In this document: in pieces, positions 33,256 through 44,465 of the stretch
How the letters are laid out: every line of letters begins with the position of its first letter
Position numbering within the stretch: position 1 is the stretch's first letter
Origin: Mastigamoeba balamuthi
Lineage: Eukaryota > Evosea > Mastigamoebida > Mastigamoebidae
Reading direction: 5' to 3'
DNA: 64,000 nt
Assembly: GCA_902651635.1 (NCBI GenBank)
Contig: CACRSC010000007.1
Location: forward strand, 367,368 to 431,367
Program-made: the position numbers and the translations under genes
Notes under the pieces: generated by a model
What the model was told of the DNA's origin: nothing
What the model saw: the letters and a program-made list of their open reading frames with translations, nothing else
Database searches by the model: none

Positions 33256-34430
33256 CTGCGTGCGGCACCGCGCGGGGGCGGGAGGGGAGGGAGGGAGGGC
33301 ACGCGAGTGAGCGGGTGAGCGGGCGGGGGGGTGAGGAGGCCTGCGGGAGGCGTGCCCTTTTTCTGGAGGAGAGGGGGTCGCGCGGCAAGTCCATGGGGTT
33401 TTTATGAGGGCTCTCTGCCTGACGCCTCGGTAGTGCTGCTCTGGTTTCCCTCCAAACCTTTGACGGGGCTTATCGAGAGAATCCCGCTTTTACTGGTCTT
33501 TTTAAACCAACAAATACCCCACGTGCCAAAAAACCCCTACAAAAAGACCCATTGAACTACAGGCAGTCTTTAAGGCATTTATGAGGACCCGTCATGCTCT
33601 CGACCCCTCTTTTGATGTGCGCGATTTGGCGCGGCTGGACTCCGCATCTCCTTGCTCACAGCACACCGCCTCACCGTATCCTGAGCACGGAATGCCCCAG
33701 TCCCATGGTGGGTCTGACACAATGATGAGTGCCCGCCCTGTGGCCCTCACCTGCTATCGTGTGACATCCAGTGAAAAAAACCCCCCCTGCAACACTAGTG
33801 AATAAGCGCACGAGCCTGTGTAGGCCCTGGGCAGGCCTCTCTGCTTTCTGGTTGCGTCCCCTGCCGCTCCGGGGGCCTTCGTCCTCTCGGAGTGGTAACC
33901 CGCACCACCCGCAGGTCACCCACCACACTTTTCTGTGGGGTCAGTTCGAACTGTGTAGGTATCACGCAATGTCGTCCGGCGTGTCGAATGAACAAGTTGG
34001 CCTTTGTGGCTTTTGCGTCATTGGCGAACACCGGCGGGATAACCGACGGTTGCCGCAACACATCAGATATACTACAGGCATTGGCCTGCTGCGTGAGGTC
34101 ATCAGGGTCCTAGAGGTTGTGTGTTGCAGGGCAGCCAAAGGTCAGAAAGTGACCTCCTCGTCGTTTATACTACAACCAACTTTGCAGACTTTTCCGTTTT
34201 TCTCTGTTGTGCGTCCAGCCCGGCCGTGCAGGGCAGCCCAAGGGTCAGAAAGTGACCTCGTCGTTCATTCTACTACCGACTTTGCATATTTTTCTGTTTT
34301 TCTCTGTGGCCGGAGACCGACGGTGTCGGCCTGACCGGACAATCGCCAATCACGTCATCCACGTTGAGCGATACCGCCCATTTCATTAAAAACCGTCAAG
34401 GGCACCAAAGAGCAACATCATTCCTCGACG
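33256..34430. other. Intergenic with a tandem duplication
   Basis: No gene was recognised. It may contain the unresolved 5' exon of the TONSL-like gene near 33300-33400 and the promoter of the PAN gene. The tandem repeat is listed separately. Confidence 0.4.
34126..34309. repeat. Two-copy tandem duplication, about 101 bp unit
   Basis: Copy one (about 34126-34207) and copy two (34227-34309) share TGCAGGGCAGCC, GGTCAGAAAGTGACCTC, CGTCGTT, ACTTTGCA and a T-rich TTTTCTCTGT end, with a few substitutions and a small indel. It lies 120-300 bp upstream of the PAN-domain gene start and could affect its promoter. Confidence 0.7.
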
Positions 34431-36971
34431 ATGAACCGGGCGGGGTCTGTTGTGTTTCTGGTAGTGTCCACTTTGCTGGGTGCTTCCTCAGCAGCTATGC
34501 CATGCACCCTCGGCAACCGAGAGTCGGGCTTTTCACTAGCCGAAGTTCCTACGCCCCTGACGACCGTCAACGACAACGAAACGTTCGCACGCGAGTGTGG
34601 GGCAGTCTGTGCAACGACAGAGGGCTGTGAGGGCTGGACCATAGAGGCCCACAATGGTACCTTTGACGAGTGTACGCTCGTGACGAATCTCTATCAATTC
34701 GTGGGCCTCTCGGCCAATCCCGACATCTGTTCGCAGGCATCCGAATGCCTCGTGCACAGGACCATCGTGGGCGGCACCCTGCTGTCTAGCAGCACGTCCA
34801 ACACTCAGGGCGAGTGTGCCACAGATTGCAGGCGCACGTCCGGGTGCACGGGGTTCACTTTCGTTCCCGGTCAGGCGCCGTCATTTGTGGGTACCTGCTC
34901 GTTGTGGTCGGGAGCTCTGCAGTACGCAAACACCTCGGATAGCGTATGCTCAATGGTCCAGCGGTGCATTGTCGACACAACACTCGAGTCTGGCTCCTCA
35001 GTCACGGGCACCATGCCCATTGGTGGTGACATTCTGTGCGAGCGCTACTGCCGTCAGGAGAGCAGGTGCATTGGGATCACGTACAAAGACAACCCTGGCT
35101 ACAATGCTGGTGGATCATGTACGCGGTTCTTCGGGGCAGCAACCAACATGACAGGGCCTCGGACCGTGCAGAGGGTCGGCTCATGCTCGGCCTGGGTTGT
35201 TGGCGGCCACAGATGGGGGCTGTGGAACGACGCCAACAACACAGAGGTCGATGCAATCAACGAGCTCGAATGCGAGAGTGCCTGCTTGGCAATGCCAGAT
35301 TCGACAATGTACTCCTACGGCAGCGGCTCTCAGCTGCGGGGCTCATGCAAATGCTCATTCGGCAAGTGGGACAATTATGGAAACAACTATGCCCTCACTT
35401 TTGCTCAATGGGACTGCCACCCTGGTTATAGCCTCAGCATTCCGACCACCGAGACACCAATTCTCGTCCATAATGGTCAGTTCGAGTGCAACGACCTCTG
35501 TAAAGCGGAAAAGTGGTGCACGAGCTACACATTCCACTGGCGCGGCCCCAACAACGCCATCTGTGAGCTCAGCAGGGCAGCAGCTGTAAGCCTCGTTCGG
35601 CAGAGCAGCGGGGATCATCCCGTTGTCTGCTCTGCTGTTCTTCGCTCTGGCGTACACCCCCCACCTGCGTTTTGCTACGAGCCCGATCCGACCGGTTTCA
35701 ACAACCCGCCGATGCTTCTACTCCATGAGAGCCGTTTCACCAGCCTCGACTCGTTCACAATCAGCGTGTCCTCGCCTCGTGTCCGCTCACGCTCCGCCAT
35801 ATCCATGTCTATCGGCCCCTGCGCACTGGACACACTTGCAGCCAGTCTTGACAATTGCAGTGATCGTGTGTACGGAAGCAGGAGCTGGGCATCGCTGGTG
35901 CGCGACTGTGGCGTTCATCTGAATAGCTCTTCAACCGACATAGACATCTACGAGGGTTTGGTGACAGTTGCATTCAGTGAGGAGGGTATTCCAGTACACG
36001 GTGTTCCCACTAATCGCACGGCCTCAATCGATATTCCCTTCCGCGTGCAGTTCAACAACACAGTCGCAGCCTCGGCAGGGGATGTGCGCCTCTTCGCTCC
36101 CGCCAACCTGGAGTGGTCGCTGCAAGGTTTCAAGGTGCGGCTCGCAGCCGGCAGCGCTGCAGTCCAACTCGAGTATGTCACGGGCGTGCAAGAGCCCTTC
36201 GAGCTCGAGCTGGAGAGCTTTTCTGCAATCGACACCTCTCAGGCCACGTCAGTAGTGGAGCATACGCCGTTTAGAACCTCTTCCACCGGGAAGTACTTCA
36301 TGCAGAGCTGGAGGACAACTCTGACGCCCTCGACCACAACGTGCAGCTTCAGTGCTCTGATAGTGCAGGCTACCTTCATGGGTAGATGCCACAGCACGAC
36401 GCCCGCTGCTTTGTGCCCCTTCAGCGGCACGATCCCAGAGCGCTTCAATGCGAGCTTCGCGGTGACGACGGCCAGCTTCTGCGGGGAGATCACGGACACA
36501 GTGCAAGTCAGAGCGTCAGCACTGCGGCTCTACAGGGACAACCAGTTTACAGAGGACGCAGCCGCATTCATCATCAACTCGCCTGTGTGGGCAGAGGCCA
36601 CGTTCAGCAGCAGCAGCGCTACCATCACCTCCGTCGAGGTCCTCTCGGTCGTCGCCCGTGGCGATGCGGTGGTGAGAGACTCCGGAGAGGTCGACCTGAT
36701 GGGTAATGGATGGGTCCACGTGCTGCCTCAAGATGAGCCCGCAAGGGTGAGGTTCATGTTCACGACCTCGGATGAGTTCTTCAGGGTCGAGCAGGACAGT
36801 TCCAGCTCCGTAGTCATCACAGCGCAGTTCCGCGTGCACTACCTCGGGAACAACAAGCGCAGCGCGGAGCACAGGGCCTCTACTGTGCAGATCACCTCTG
36901 CGCAGATGCAGGTGTTCCAGAGCTCCGCCACGCCCACCTCTGCTGCTTCGTCGCTCTGCCCTTGGTTCTGA
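34431..36971 (+). CDS. Secreted PAN/apple-like Cys-rich protein, intronless
   Basis: A single 846-residue frame without introns. A signal peptide (VVFLVVSTLLGASSA) is followed by about five Cys-rich modules up to residue ~400. They carry PAN/apple-like patterns, for example CATTEGCEGWT, CATDCRRTSGCTGFTF, CERYCRQESRCIGITYK and CNDLCKAEKWCTSYTF. The C-terminal ~440 residues are beta-rich with N-glycosylation sites and few Cys; I do not recognise that part. There is no transmembrane or GPI tail, so the product is probably secreted. PAN modules bind protein or carbohydrate, which would suit prey or matrix recognition, but this is inference. The lack of introns stands out in a window where most genes this size have several. 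Confidence 0.75.
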   Translation: MNRAGSVVFLVVSTLLGASSAAMPCTLGNRESGFSLAEVPTPLTTVNDNETFARECGAVCATTEGCEGWTIEAHNGTFDECTLVTNLYQFVGLSANPDICSQASECLVHRTIVGGTLLSSSTSNTQGECATDCRRTSGCTGFTFVPGQAPSFVGTCSLWSGALQYANTSDSVCSMVQRCIVDTTLESGSSVTGTMPIGGDILCERYCRQESRCIGITYKDNPGYNAGGSCTRFFGAATNMTGPRTVQRVGSCSAWVVGGHRWGLWNDANNTEVDAINELECESACLAMPDSTMYSYGSGSQLRGSCKCSFGKWDNYGNNYALTFAQWDCHPGYSLSIPTTETPILVHNGQFECNDLCKAEKWCTSYTFHWRGPNNAICELSRAAAVSLVRQSSGDHPVVCSAVLRSGVHPPPAFCYEPDPTGFNNPPMLLLHESRFTSLDSFTISVSSPRVRSRSAISMSIGPCALDTLAASLDNCSDRVYGSRSWASLVRDCGVHLNSSSTDIDIYEGLVTVAFSEEGIPVHGVPTNRTASIDIPFRVQFNNTVAASAGDVRLFAPANLEWSLQGFKVRLAAGSAAVQLEYVTGVQEPFELELESFSAIDTSQATSVVEHTPFRTSSTGKYFMQSWRTTLTPSTTTCSFSALIVQATFMGRCHSTTPAALCPFSGTIPERFNASFAVTTASFCGEITDTVQVRASALRLYRDNQFTEDAAAFIINSPVWAEATFSSSSATITSVEVLSVVARGDAVVRDSGEVDLMGNGWVHVLPQDEPARVRFMFTTSDEFFRVEQDSSSSVVITAQFRVHYLGNNKRSAEHRASTVQITSAQMQVFQSSATPTSAASSLCPWF

Positions 36972-37497
36972 AGCCTCGAAGCGCACAGGGGTGAGCTCGC
37001 AGATCGTATCATTGTGCATACATCCCCTCTGCAAAAAGAACAACTGATCTGCAAGCATCCATTTCGTTTGGGCAGTTCCTAGAGTGCCTACACACCTCTG
37101 TGCTGCTGATTCCTTACCTGTGGCGCTCGAATTGTTGTAGCATTCAGTGAGAGTGTGAACGAGGGGCTTCCCTCGGCGGATGTGTAGTGAAGGGCATCCT
37201 CACAGTCATCTGCTCACTGGCCTCGACTCGGGTAGGCGATCGAGATCCCAGGAAGAGCGTAAGACTGATACCTATACGGCCGACTCTCTCATTGTCGCTC
37301 CGGTGTCTTGTGGTCTGCATCGCTCCATCAACGCCCTCTATATAACTGTCGCCCTGCGGTTGACCTCCGGATAGCCCCATAGCCCGCGCCTCCGGGAATC
37401 CTCGAGGAAATAAACGAATCCCAGCCGTACCACAGAGCAGAGCGTCCCCGTCCTCCTCGGCGCCAGCCCACACCCGCCCGCCACCGAGCCCGACGCG
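36972..37497. other. Intergenic with promoter of ARMC9
   Basis: No gene is seen. A possible TATA element is listed separately. A 60-bp stretch just before the start is rich in CCGAG and ACCAC and is probably the leader. Confidence 0.4.
37336..37346 (+). promoter_or_regulatory. Possible TATA box upstream of ARMC9
   Basis: CTCTATATAAC lies about 155 bp before the ATG at 37498 in otherwise GC-rich DNA. Position and orientation fit a TATA element, but there is no transcript evidence. Confidence 0.25.
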
Positions 37498-40400
37498 ATG
37501 GAGGCCGCGATCCACGCCGCCATCTCCGAGTACCTGCGCCATAACGAGCTGACGCGCACCGCCAACGAGTTCCGCGACGAGTGCGCCCGCCTGGGCCTCT
37601 GCGCGCCGCCCTCCCCCGCCAACAGCGCCGCCGAGGAGGCCGCCGCGCGCTCCGCCGCCGCCGACCGCGCGCTCCAGGCCCTGCGCGACGGCCGCCGCTC
37701 CGACTTTGCGGAGCTGTGGGCCCGCCACGTGCCCGCTGCCGCCGCAGGCCGCCCCGACGCCAAGAAGCTCTTCTTCCACGCGCAGGTCCTCTTCGCCGTC
37801 TGGCCCCTCAGCGCCGCAAACCCCCAGAAGAACGTGCGCTGCCGCTGCCGCCTGCCGGGAGGATGGGCCCCTCCTTCCCTTCCTCCTCCTCATGGGGGCT
37901 CGCGGGGGCAGGCGGGGGCTGCGGCAGGGGCGATGCAGGAGTTCAGGGCGTTCCTCGAGAGGAGCAGCGCCGAGCTCAGCAAGACCGCCGAGTACCTCGC
38001 CTTCTACGCGCTGCCCTTTGTGCCCTCGCCTGAGCAGCACCCCTCCTTCACGTCCTACTACAGCGTGCGTCCTGGCCTCCTGCCGCCCCCCCTGCGCCGT
38101 CTCTCTGCGCCGCCGCGTTTTGCTGCTATTTTTAGCACCGACCAAGCGCCGTTGTTGGTTCTTTTATTTGTATGCTGCGTTGCCTGTCTGCCGTTGGGCG
38201 CGGTCACGAGGCTTGCTGTGGCCACAGCTCTGCGGATGCGACCGGGGAGGGTCACGAGCAAAAGTGTGTGATGTGAAGTTGCAATTACACAATTGCCTGA
38301 AAAAGCGCGCGAAAATGCCAACTGTGGGACTGTGGTCTGTTTGTTGTGTGCGCTGGACAGTAGCATGCACCCCCCAAACCTCTTCCTGATCCTCTTTGAG
38401 CGGCACACGGGGGCCACGTGGTCTCCGGCGCACTCGCACCCAAGCAAACGGGGTCGCAATCGAAAAAATGTAAAGCGCCACTGGATGACTCAGCTAATGC
38501 GGGGTTGTGCTGGTGCGGTGTGTGCCACCACACCCTGAACACCAACCCGCTGACGCGTCCGGTCCATGGAACCACCGTCAGTCTCCTCCCCCTGTGAGGC
38601 CCATGCGCTCGTTGCGTGCTTGCTCGCTTGCCGGACGCGGTCCGGGTCTCGCGCGCTATTCAACTGCAATTGATTTTGCACGCAAGCTCTCACCCGCCGC
38701 GTGCCCGCCAGGCTGCGTGGGCCGAAGAGATCAAGGGCGAGGTCGAGGACTTCCTGCGAGTCTGGGCGAGGACCGGGGACAAGCCGAAGCTCGAGACGCT
38801 GTTCGAGGCCGAGTCTCGCGGCGGCTCGGGCCGCTCAGCCAACCGCTCGTCGGACCAGCTCCAGGCCGAGACCCGTCGGCTCCGCGACGTGCTCTCGGAC
38901 ATGTGCGAGATGATGCAGCGCGTGCAGAGCGGCCAGCAAGTGCCCCCCAAGGCCATGGCCGCCCTCCTGGCCCGCGCCTCGGACCTCCTTCCCGAGAGCC
39001 CCTCGGGCTCCTCGCCTGGCAGCGGTGCCTCGGGTGCGCGCCAGGGCGGCAGAGACCAGGGCGCGATTGGCTCTCCCGGAGCCCCGCCCGCGCAGCCGAG
39101 GAAGGGCTGGGGCTCGCAGCCGCCTTCGCGCCCGCGCAGCGCGTCTGCGGTGCCGCTCGACTACAAGAAGGTCGCGGCCGACCTCAAAAGTGCAGGCAAC
39201 GAGACGGGAAAGTGCCTCCTGCTGCAGGCCCTGCGCTGGGTAGGAACTCCCATGGGGCTGCTCCCGATTGTCTCACCGCTCCCTTGTTCCCGCAGAGGCT
39301 GTCCAAGTCGACGGGGTCGCAGAAGAAGCAGATCTTGGCGTCCTACGCGCACAACGACGTGATGGGGCTGCGCGGCTCGCGCGAGTCGCTGATCGCGTTA
39401 TTGTCTGCGTCGCGGCAGCAGCCGATGGTCCGCGAGTACGCGATGCGGTTCGTCAACGCGCTGTCGTTCGAGTGGGCGGGTCGCGAGTACCTGCTCGAGT
39501 CCAACGCGACGCTCAAGACGCTCTGGGACGTCATCGCCGCCGAGAAGAGTGACTCTGTGCTGCGCCAGCAGGCGCTGGCGGCGTTCCAGAAGCTCAGCAT
39601 GCGGTTCGTGGCGCAGGACGCGATGATCGAGATGAACGTCATCGAGTGGCTGCTCAAGCTGCTCTCCAAGCCCTACGCGGTCAGCAAGTACACGCTCGAG
39701 TACGCCTCGGCGCTGCTGCTGAACCTGCTGCTGCGCAAGGCAGGCCGCGAGCGCTGTGACGCGCCCGAGCTCAACGCCGTCGACGTGCTGATGGCTCTGC
39801 TCGAGAGCGACAACGAGCAGGTGCGGCTGTACACCAACGGGTCGCTGTTCAGCATACTTCAGCGGCCCAGCGTCCGCGAGGCCGCGCGCGAGAAGAAGCT
39901 CGACAAGACTCTGCAGGCCGCGGCCAAGTCGTCGACGGACCCCAACTTCTCCAAGCAGATCGAGTTCATCATCCAGAAGCTTGACTCGGATGAGGAAGAG
40001 GTCGACGACGACGAGGACGAGGAGGACGACCCCGAGCCCGAAGACGACGAGGAGAGCGTGGGCGACGAGGACGCCTCCGAGACCCTCGTCGTCCCGCAGG
40101 GAACCGAGCAGGGCGAGGACCTGCTCGCTGCCAAGTTCCAGGCCGCGCAGAAGGACGAGGTCAGGGTCGAGAAGAAAGCCCCCAAGGCCCCTGCCGCGAC
40201 CTCTCGGCACCCGTCGAGGCCCGGGACCAGCCCCCTGCAGCCGTTCACGCGCCCGGTGACGCCGGGGAACCTCGGTCCCGCCCAGACGATGCCGCGCGGG
40301 CTGGCCGGCAGCAACTCGCGCAAGGAGACGCCGGGGAGCGGCTCGCCAACGTCGTCCGGGGAGCCGGCACCGCCAAAGGGCGCCTACAGCAACTTCATGA

Positions 40401-40537
40401 ACGTCGACGACCTCTCGGCGTTCAAGACGACGTGCCGCTTGGCCAGCACGCCTCCCGGCAAGGGAATGGCGCCAGCGCCGATGCAGCAGGCGCCGCAGCA
40501 GAGGCAACTGTCCGCCACCGGGCAGCGCAAGAAGTAG
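37498..40537 (+). CDS. ARMC9: ARMC9 (LisH and armadillo-repeat basal-body protein)
   Basis: Four exons, 37498-37833, 37939-38064, 38712-39239 and 39296-40537, total 2232 nt (743 residues), all in phase 0. The N-terminal LisH helix region (IHAAISEYLRHNELTRTANE) leads to FYALPFVPSPEQHPSF, a near copy of the human ARMC9 segment. Later come LDYKKVAADLK, LLLQALRW, ARM-like helices (YTLEYASALLLNLLLRKAG, NGSLFSILQRPSVREEA-like) and IEFIIQKLDSDEEE followed by an acidic run. The C-terminal PFTRPVTPG also matches the animal protein. ARMC9 acts at cilium base and tip and is a Joubert-syndrome protein in humans. Its presence implies that this organism builds a flagellum. Intron 2 is unusually long for this window (647 nt). 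Confidence 0.95.
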
Positions 40538-41893
40538 GCCCGCACAGACCACGACATGCAATAGGGAATAGTACCATCGTGTATCGAGCCCGTGGTGGAA
40601 GCGGTTGCCATAAACGCTCAGGAGTACTTGTATTTACTGTCTGCGACTCGACGAGACCAGCGGCACGTGACCTCCCGATAGCGCACCACAGGACCAGGGT
40701 CACATTGAGATGCTCGAGGCACAGAGCGGTCGCAACGCACGTGGACACAATGTGCCGTGCTCTGACTTGGCCGCACCTCATGACCGTAGCATAGAGCTCC
40801 TTCAGACGCTGAAGTTCTTCCTGCCGAAGCTTGCCTTCAATCTTGTGAATCGTTTCAAGTGACTTTTTTCCAGACATCTGAGAACCTGAGCCATTGCAGA
40901 GTAACAATGACCTTGTCTCAGACAACAATGTAGCTGTGATCCAGTGGGTTGCCAAGACTCTCACTCAGTATCTGCCTGTTGGCCTGAATTCCTTGCAGCT
41001 TGAGAAAACAGCTGATAATGTACTGAAGTCGCCACCAGACACTGTTGGTGTTATGTAACTTAGATTTACCACATGCCTTCAGTATGTCTCTTTTGAGAGA
41101 AAATGCAATGATATTGTATGCCTGATGGAATGAATGCTCAGAGACCCTGAGTGCCTGCCATCTGGCTGGTTGTGCCTGTGGAGCCTCAGGGGAAAGAAAC
41201 CACTGGGCTGTATGAAAACAGAGATGTTACTGGCCAGAATATGGAACCCCAGCAAGGGGAACTTCAAATTAAAATAGTCCTGCCTCCAACACATCACTGA
41301 GAAGCTTGCAGATGCTCACTAATAAGCATCATACTGTGCATGCACTGAATCATGCCCACTGCAGGGGTTGAGACACTTCCTAAGAAGGTGAAGAAGGAAC
41401 AAAAACAGGTTTTGATGGCACACCTAGCCCGAGATTGTGCCTACAAAATCAGGGGTTGCTCCTCAGTGGGCGTGTCTTGTGCGTTCTACTCTTTGCATTG
41501 CTGTCGCTATCGACGCCGGGCCGCTCGAGAGTGGTTACGCCGGTGCATCCTCATCAATGCGGCCGAGGCTGTGGCAGTGGCTGTGCAGGGCTTGTGGTTG
41601 CTGTGTTTGGCTATGCTGGGGCGGTATCGGCAGTGCATGGTGTTCCAGAACTGGCTATGCACGTCCGACAGAACGAGATGGAAATGACACATTGCCAAGG
41701 ACAAACAACGCAAAGCAGGCAAGGGACAGCAAGCAGAACCCGCGAAGGGGAGGAGGAATTGCCAGCGAGACCTATGCACAGAAATGTAAGAGGGTTTTGA
41801 TTGCTTTGCTTTGCTTGGAACAGGTGTCTGGCTTTCTCAGTGCCTGCGGGCGCCTCCACAAGGGGCGCGGGCAACGACCTCGGCGGGGCCACT
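40538..41893. other. Intergenic, lower GC, one possible exon
   Basis: Composition dips at 40800-41400. Apart from the possible exon at 40777-40877 (listed separately) nothing is recognised. The last part holds the 3' end of the cathepsin gene. Confidence 0.4.
40777..40877 (-). other. Possible short coding exon, unknown
   Basis: The minus strand has an ATG at 40877 and reads SLETIHKIEGKLRQEELQRL, then LYATVMR, ending at a good GTGCGG donor. It looks like a helical coding exon, but I could not find a convincing partner exon downstream. Confidence 0.3.
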
Positions 41894-42832
41894 TCAGGCG
41901 ACGATGGTCGAGAGCATGCTGTTGATGCCGCACATGTTCTTGCCGCGGGCCAGGCGGATGTAGCCCTGCTCGCCCCACGACGACCCCCACGAGTTGCGGA
42001 CGGTCCAGAAGTTCTTGCCGCCCTCGGTGCCGTAGCCGACGAGTGCCACGCCGTGGTCGAGCTCGGTGCCGCACGACGTCGAGTCGAGGATGCCCGACTG
42101 GTAGTTCTGGAAGACGGCCTGGTCGGCCTCGATGGCGATCGAGAGCGGGCCGTACTGCTTGAGGTTCGCGATGATCTGCTCGTCCGACTCGATGGCCCCG
42201 AAGTCCTTGTTGCTCGAGTACGAGACCGCCGCCGTGAAGGCCTTGCACCTCGGCACGCTGCCGCTGCCCGAGACGTACGGGTACGCCTCCTCGGTGGCCA
42301 GGCCGTTCTTGACAATGTACGCGTCGGCCGTCGACATGAGGCCGCCGTTGCAGCCCGAGTCGTCCTTGTCGCACGAGACGAGCTGCTGCTCCGAGAGCGC
42401 CAGGACCTTGTGGTTCTTGAGGTAGTACTGGCCCTCGGCGTTGGCGATGGCGCTGAACGCCCAGCACGAGCCGCACTGCGCCTGGTCCTTGACGGGCGGC
42501 AGGTAGCTCTTCATGTCCAGCTCGTCCTTGACGTTGTCGGGCACCACGCTGACGGCCCCGCGGCGCGCGCCGGCCAGCTTGGTCGTGTAGAGCGCCGCGA
42601 ACTCCTCGCTGGTCAGGTCCGAGAACTTGTTGGGCGCGAACGTGGCGCCGTGGGCCTCGAGGTTCAGGCGGTTGATGACCGCGACGTTCTCAGAGTACAC
42701 GTGGAAGCGGTACTGCTCCTCGTCCTCGGTGTAGAGCTTGCGGTGCTCCTTGGCCCACTGGCGGAACTGGTACATCGACGGCGCGGCCGAGCACAGGGCC
42801 GCGAGCGCGAGCAGGGCGACGAGGCACCTCAT
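41894..42832 (-). CDS. Papain-family cysteine protease (cathepsin L-like)
   Basis: An intronless frame of 312 residues. A signal peptide (MRCLVALLALAALCSAA) precedes an I29 inhibitor propeptide (QWAKEHRKLYTEDEEQYRF, NKFSDLTSEEF). The mature enzyme has the oxyanion Gln and catalytic Cys in QAQCGSCWAF, the catalytic His in LDHGVALVGYG, and the Asn in NSWGSSWGEQGY, with Cys pairs in place. All catalytic residues are intact. The length and an ERFNIN-like propeptide fit a lysosomal or phagosomal L-type cathepsin, like the digestive proteases of amoebae. The short loop lengths point away from cathepsin B. The ATG chosen starts the signal peptide directly. Confidence 0.96.
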   Translation of the reverse strand: MRCLVALLALAALCSAAPSMYQFRQWAKEHRKLYTEDEEQYRFHVYSENVAVINRLNLEAHGATFAPNKFSDLTSEEFAALYTTKLAGARRGAVSVVPDNVKDELDMKSYLPPVKDQAQCGSCWAFSAIANAEGQYYLKNHKVLALSEQQLVSCDKDDSGCNGGLMSTADAYIVKNGLATEEAYPYVSGSGSVPRCKAFTAAVSYSSNKDFGAIESDEQIIANLKQYGPLSIAIEADQAVFQNYQSGILDSTSCGTELDHGVALVGYGTEGGKNFWTVRNSWGSSWGEQGYIRLARGKNMCGINSMLSTIVA

Positions 42833-43117
42833 CTTCTGCGAATTCGCTGACTTAGTTTGTGGTGGAAAATCTGCCCCTGCGATCGCCCCCGGTGGTCGTG
42901 CGGCGGCGGTGCCCACACCCCACCACCAGATACGCAGCGTGCCCACACCCAACACCCGGGCTTTTGCCTGTTCCGGCGCGATTTCCCGTCGGAAAACGGA
43001 AGAATCGGCGATCCTGGCAGAGCGAGCGTGTGTTGCGGTGTGGATTCTGCACCCTCTTCCACAGCACCCCTCCGGCGTCCCTTCCACACCCGTGAGGGGC
43101 GTGTGGCCTCCCCCCAT

Positions 43118-43965
43118 CGCCTCTTCATACGCGAACCGAAACCTCTTCCATACACCCCCCGATTGCCTTACGCACCGGCCGAGTGCCTTCGGATCACCTT
43201 TCCACGGCGGCGACCGTGTCGTCGCTGCTCCGCTATCACAACCCGTTCTGGGAACGGCTGCAACACCGGCGGCCGCTGCGATGCCACTCTCTNNNNNNNN
43301 NNNNNNNNNNNNNNNNNNNNNNNNNNNNNNNNNNNNNNNNNNNNNNNNNNNNNNNNNNNNNNNNNNNNNNNNNNNNNNNNNNNNNNNNNNNNNNNNNNNN
43401 NNNNNNNNNNNNNNNNNNNNNNNNNNNNNNNNNNNNNNNNNNNNNNNNNNNNNNNNNNNNNNNNNNNNNNNNNNNNNNNNNNNNNNNNNNNNNNNNNNNN
43501 NNNNNNNNNNNNNNNNNNNNNNNNNNNNNNNNNNNNNNNNNNNNNNNNNNNNNNNNNNNNNNNNNNNNNNNNNNNNNNNNNNNNNNNNNNNNNNNNNNNN
43601 NNNNNNNNNNNNNNNNNNNNNNNNNNNNNNNNNNNNNNNNNNNNNNNNNNNNNNNNNNNNNNNNNNNNNNNNNNNNNNNNNNNNNNNNNNNNNNNNNNNN
43701 NNNNNNNNNNNNNNNNNNNNNNNNNNNNNNNNNNNNNNNNNNNNNNNNNNNNNNNNNNNNNNNNNNNNNNNNNNNNNNNNNNNNNNNNNNNNNNNNNNNN
43801 NNNNNNNNNNNNNNNNNNNNNNNNNNNNNNCCCCCCACACGCGACCGACCGAATCCTCTTCCATACGTCCGGTGTACCTCTTTTTATTTGCGCACAGCGA
43901 CGACCCAAACAGTACCGCGTCGTCGCTGCTCGTTGCCGCGACCCGGCACACGCCGCAACGATGCG
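43118..43965. repeat. Diverged repeats on both sides of the gap
   Basis: CCTCTTCCATAC occurs at 43142-43153 and again at 43855-43866, each preceded by ACCGAA or a close variant. About 70 bases further on both sides have CGTGTCGTCGCTGCTC or CGCGTCGTCGCTGCTC, then ..ACCCG. The shared order suggests that a tandem array spans the gap. GTGCCCACACC is also repeated at 42911 and 42939. Confidence 0.55.
43293..43830. other. Assembly gap (538 N)
   Basis: A run of N. Frames crossing it are meaningless. The flanking repeats suggest that the gap arose from a tandem array that did not assemble. Confidence 0.99.
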
Positions 43966-44017
43966 ACGTCAGCCGTGGTAGGTGCTCGCTCTCTCACACT
44001 CTCTCACCGCCCACCCA

Positions 44018-44019
<2 letters not shown>

Positions 44020-44049
<30 letters not shown>
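44020..44049. repeat. (AG)15 microsatellite
   Basis: A perfect AG dinucleotide run about 420 bp upstream of the TSP1-protein start. Confidence 0.95.
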
Positions 44050-44053
<4 letters not shown>

Positions 44054-44465
44054 GCAGAGGCAGTTAAACGCCTGTTCAGCTTCAGTTGCCCGCTTCTGAG
44101 GGGGCAGCGCCAATTGCGATGCAGTGAAGTGCATTGCTCAGCACGCAGCAAGGCAGGCCGCCGCGTGCAACGGAGTACAGTTGCAGGCTGAGGTAAGAGG
44201 AGGTGGACTCTCTGCATTCTCGGCTTCCCGCAGAGACAGGGGTGGTGGCGGGGAGACCAGCGCCGCGAGCGGCGTCTGCTCAGGCGTGCCTGCAGGGTCG
44301 ATTGATCGTTTCGCCGCCGAGTTTCGCGATTACCGAGAGAAAGCCCAGAAACAACTGCGTGTGGTGTCACAGTTTTCCAGAACAGCGGCTCAAAACCGGG
44401 GCCCTTGGGACGTCATCAGCTCTTCACTCGCGTACTTGACTGCCCAACACTCGAGCACAGACAGT

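Larger units (their letters stand above)
42833..44465. other. Repeat-rich intergenic region with an assembly gap
   Basis: This separates the divergent cathepsin and TSP1-protein genes. It contains diverged short repeats, 538 N bases and an AG microsatellite. No gene was recognised. Promoters of both neighbours must lie here. Confidence 0.6.

Noticed and set aside
43982-44060. Regulatory array at the AG run
   Set aside because: A simple dinucleotide microsatellite explains it.
42738-44099. Long frames crossing 43.3-43.8 kb
   Set aside because: They are open only because they run through N bases.
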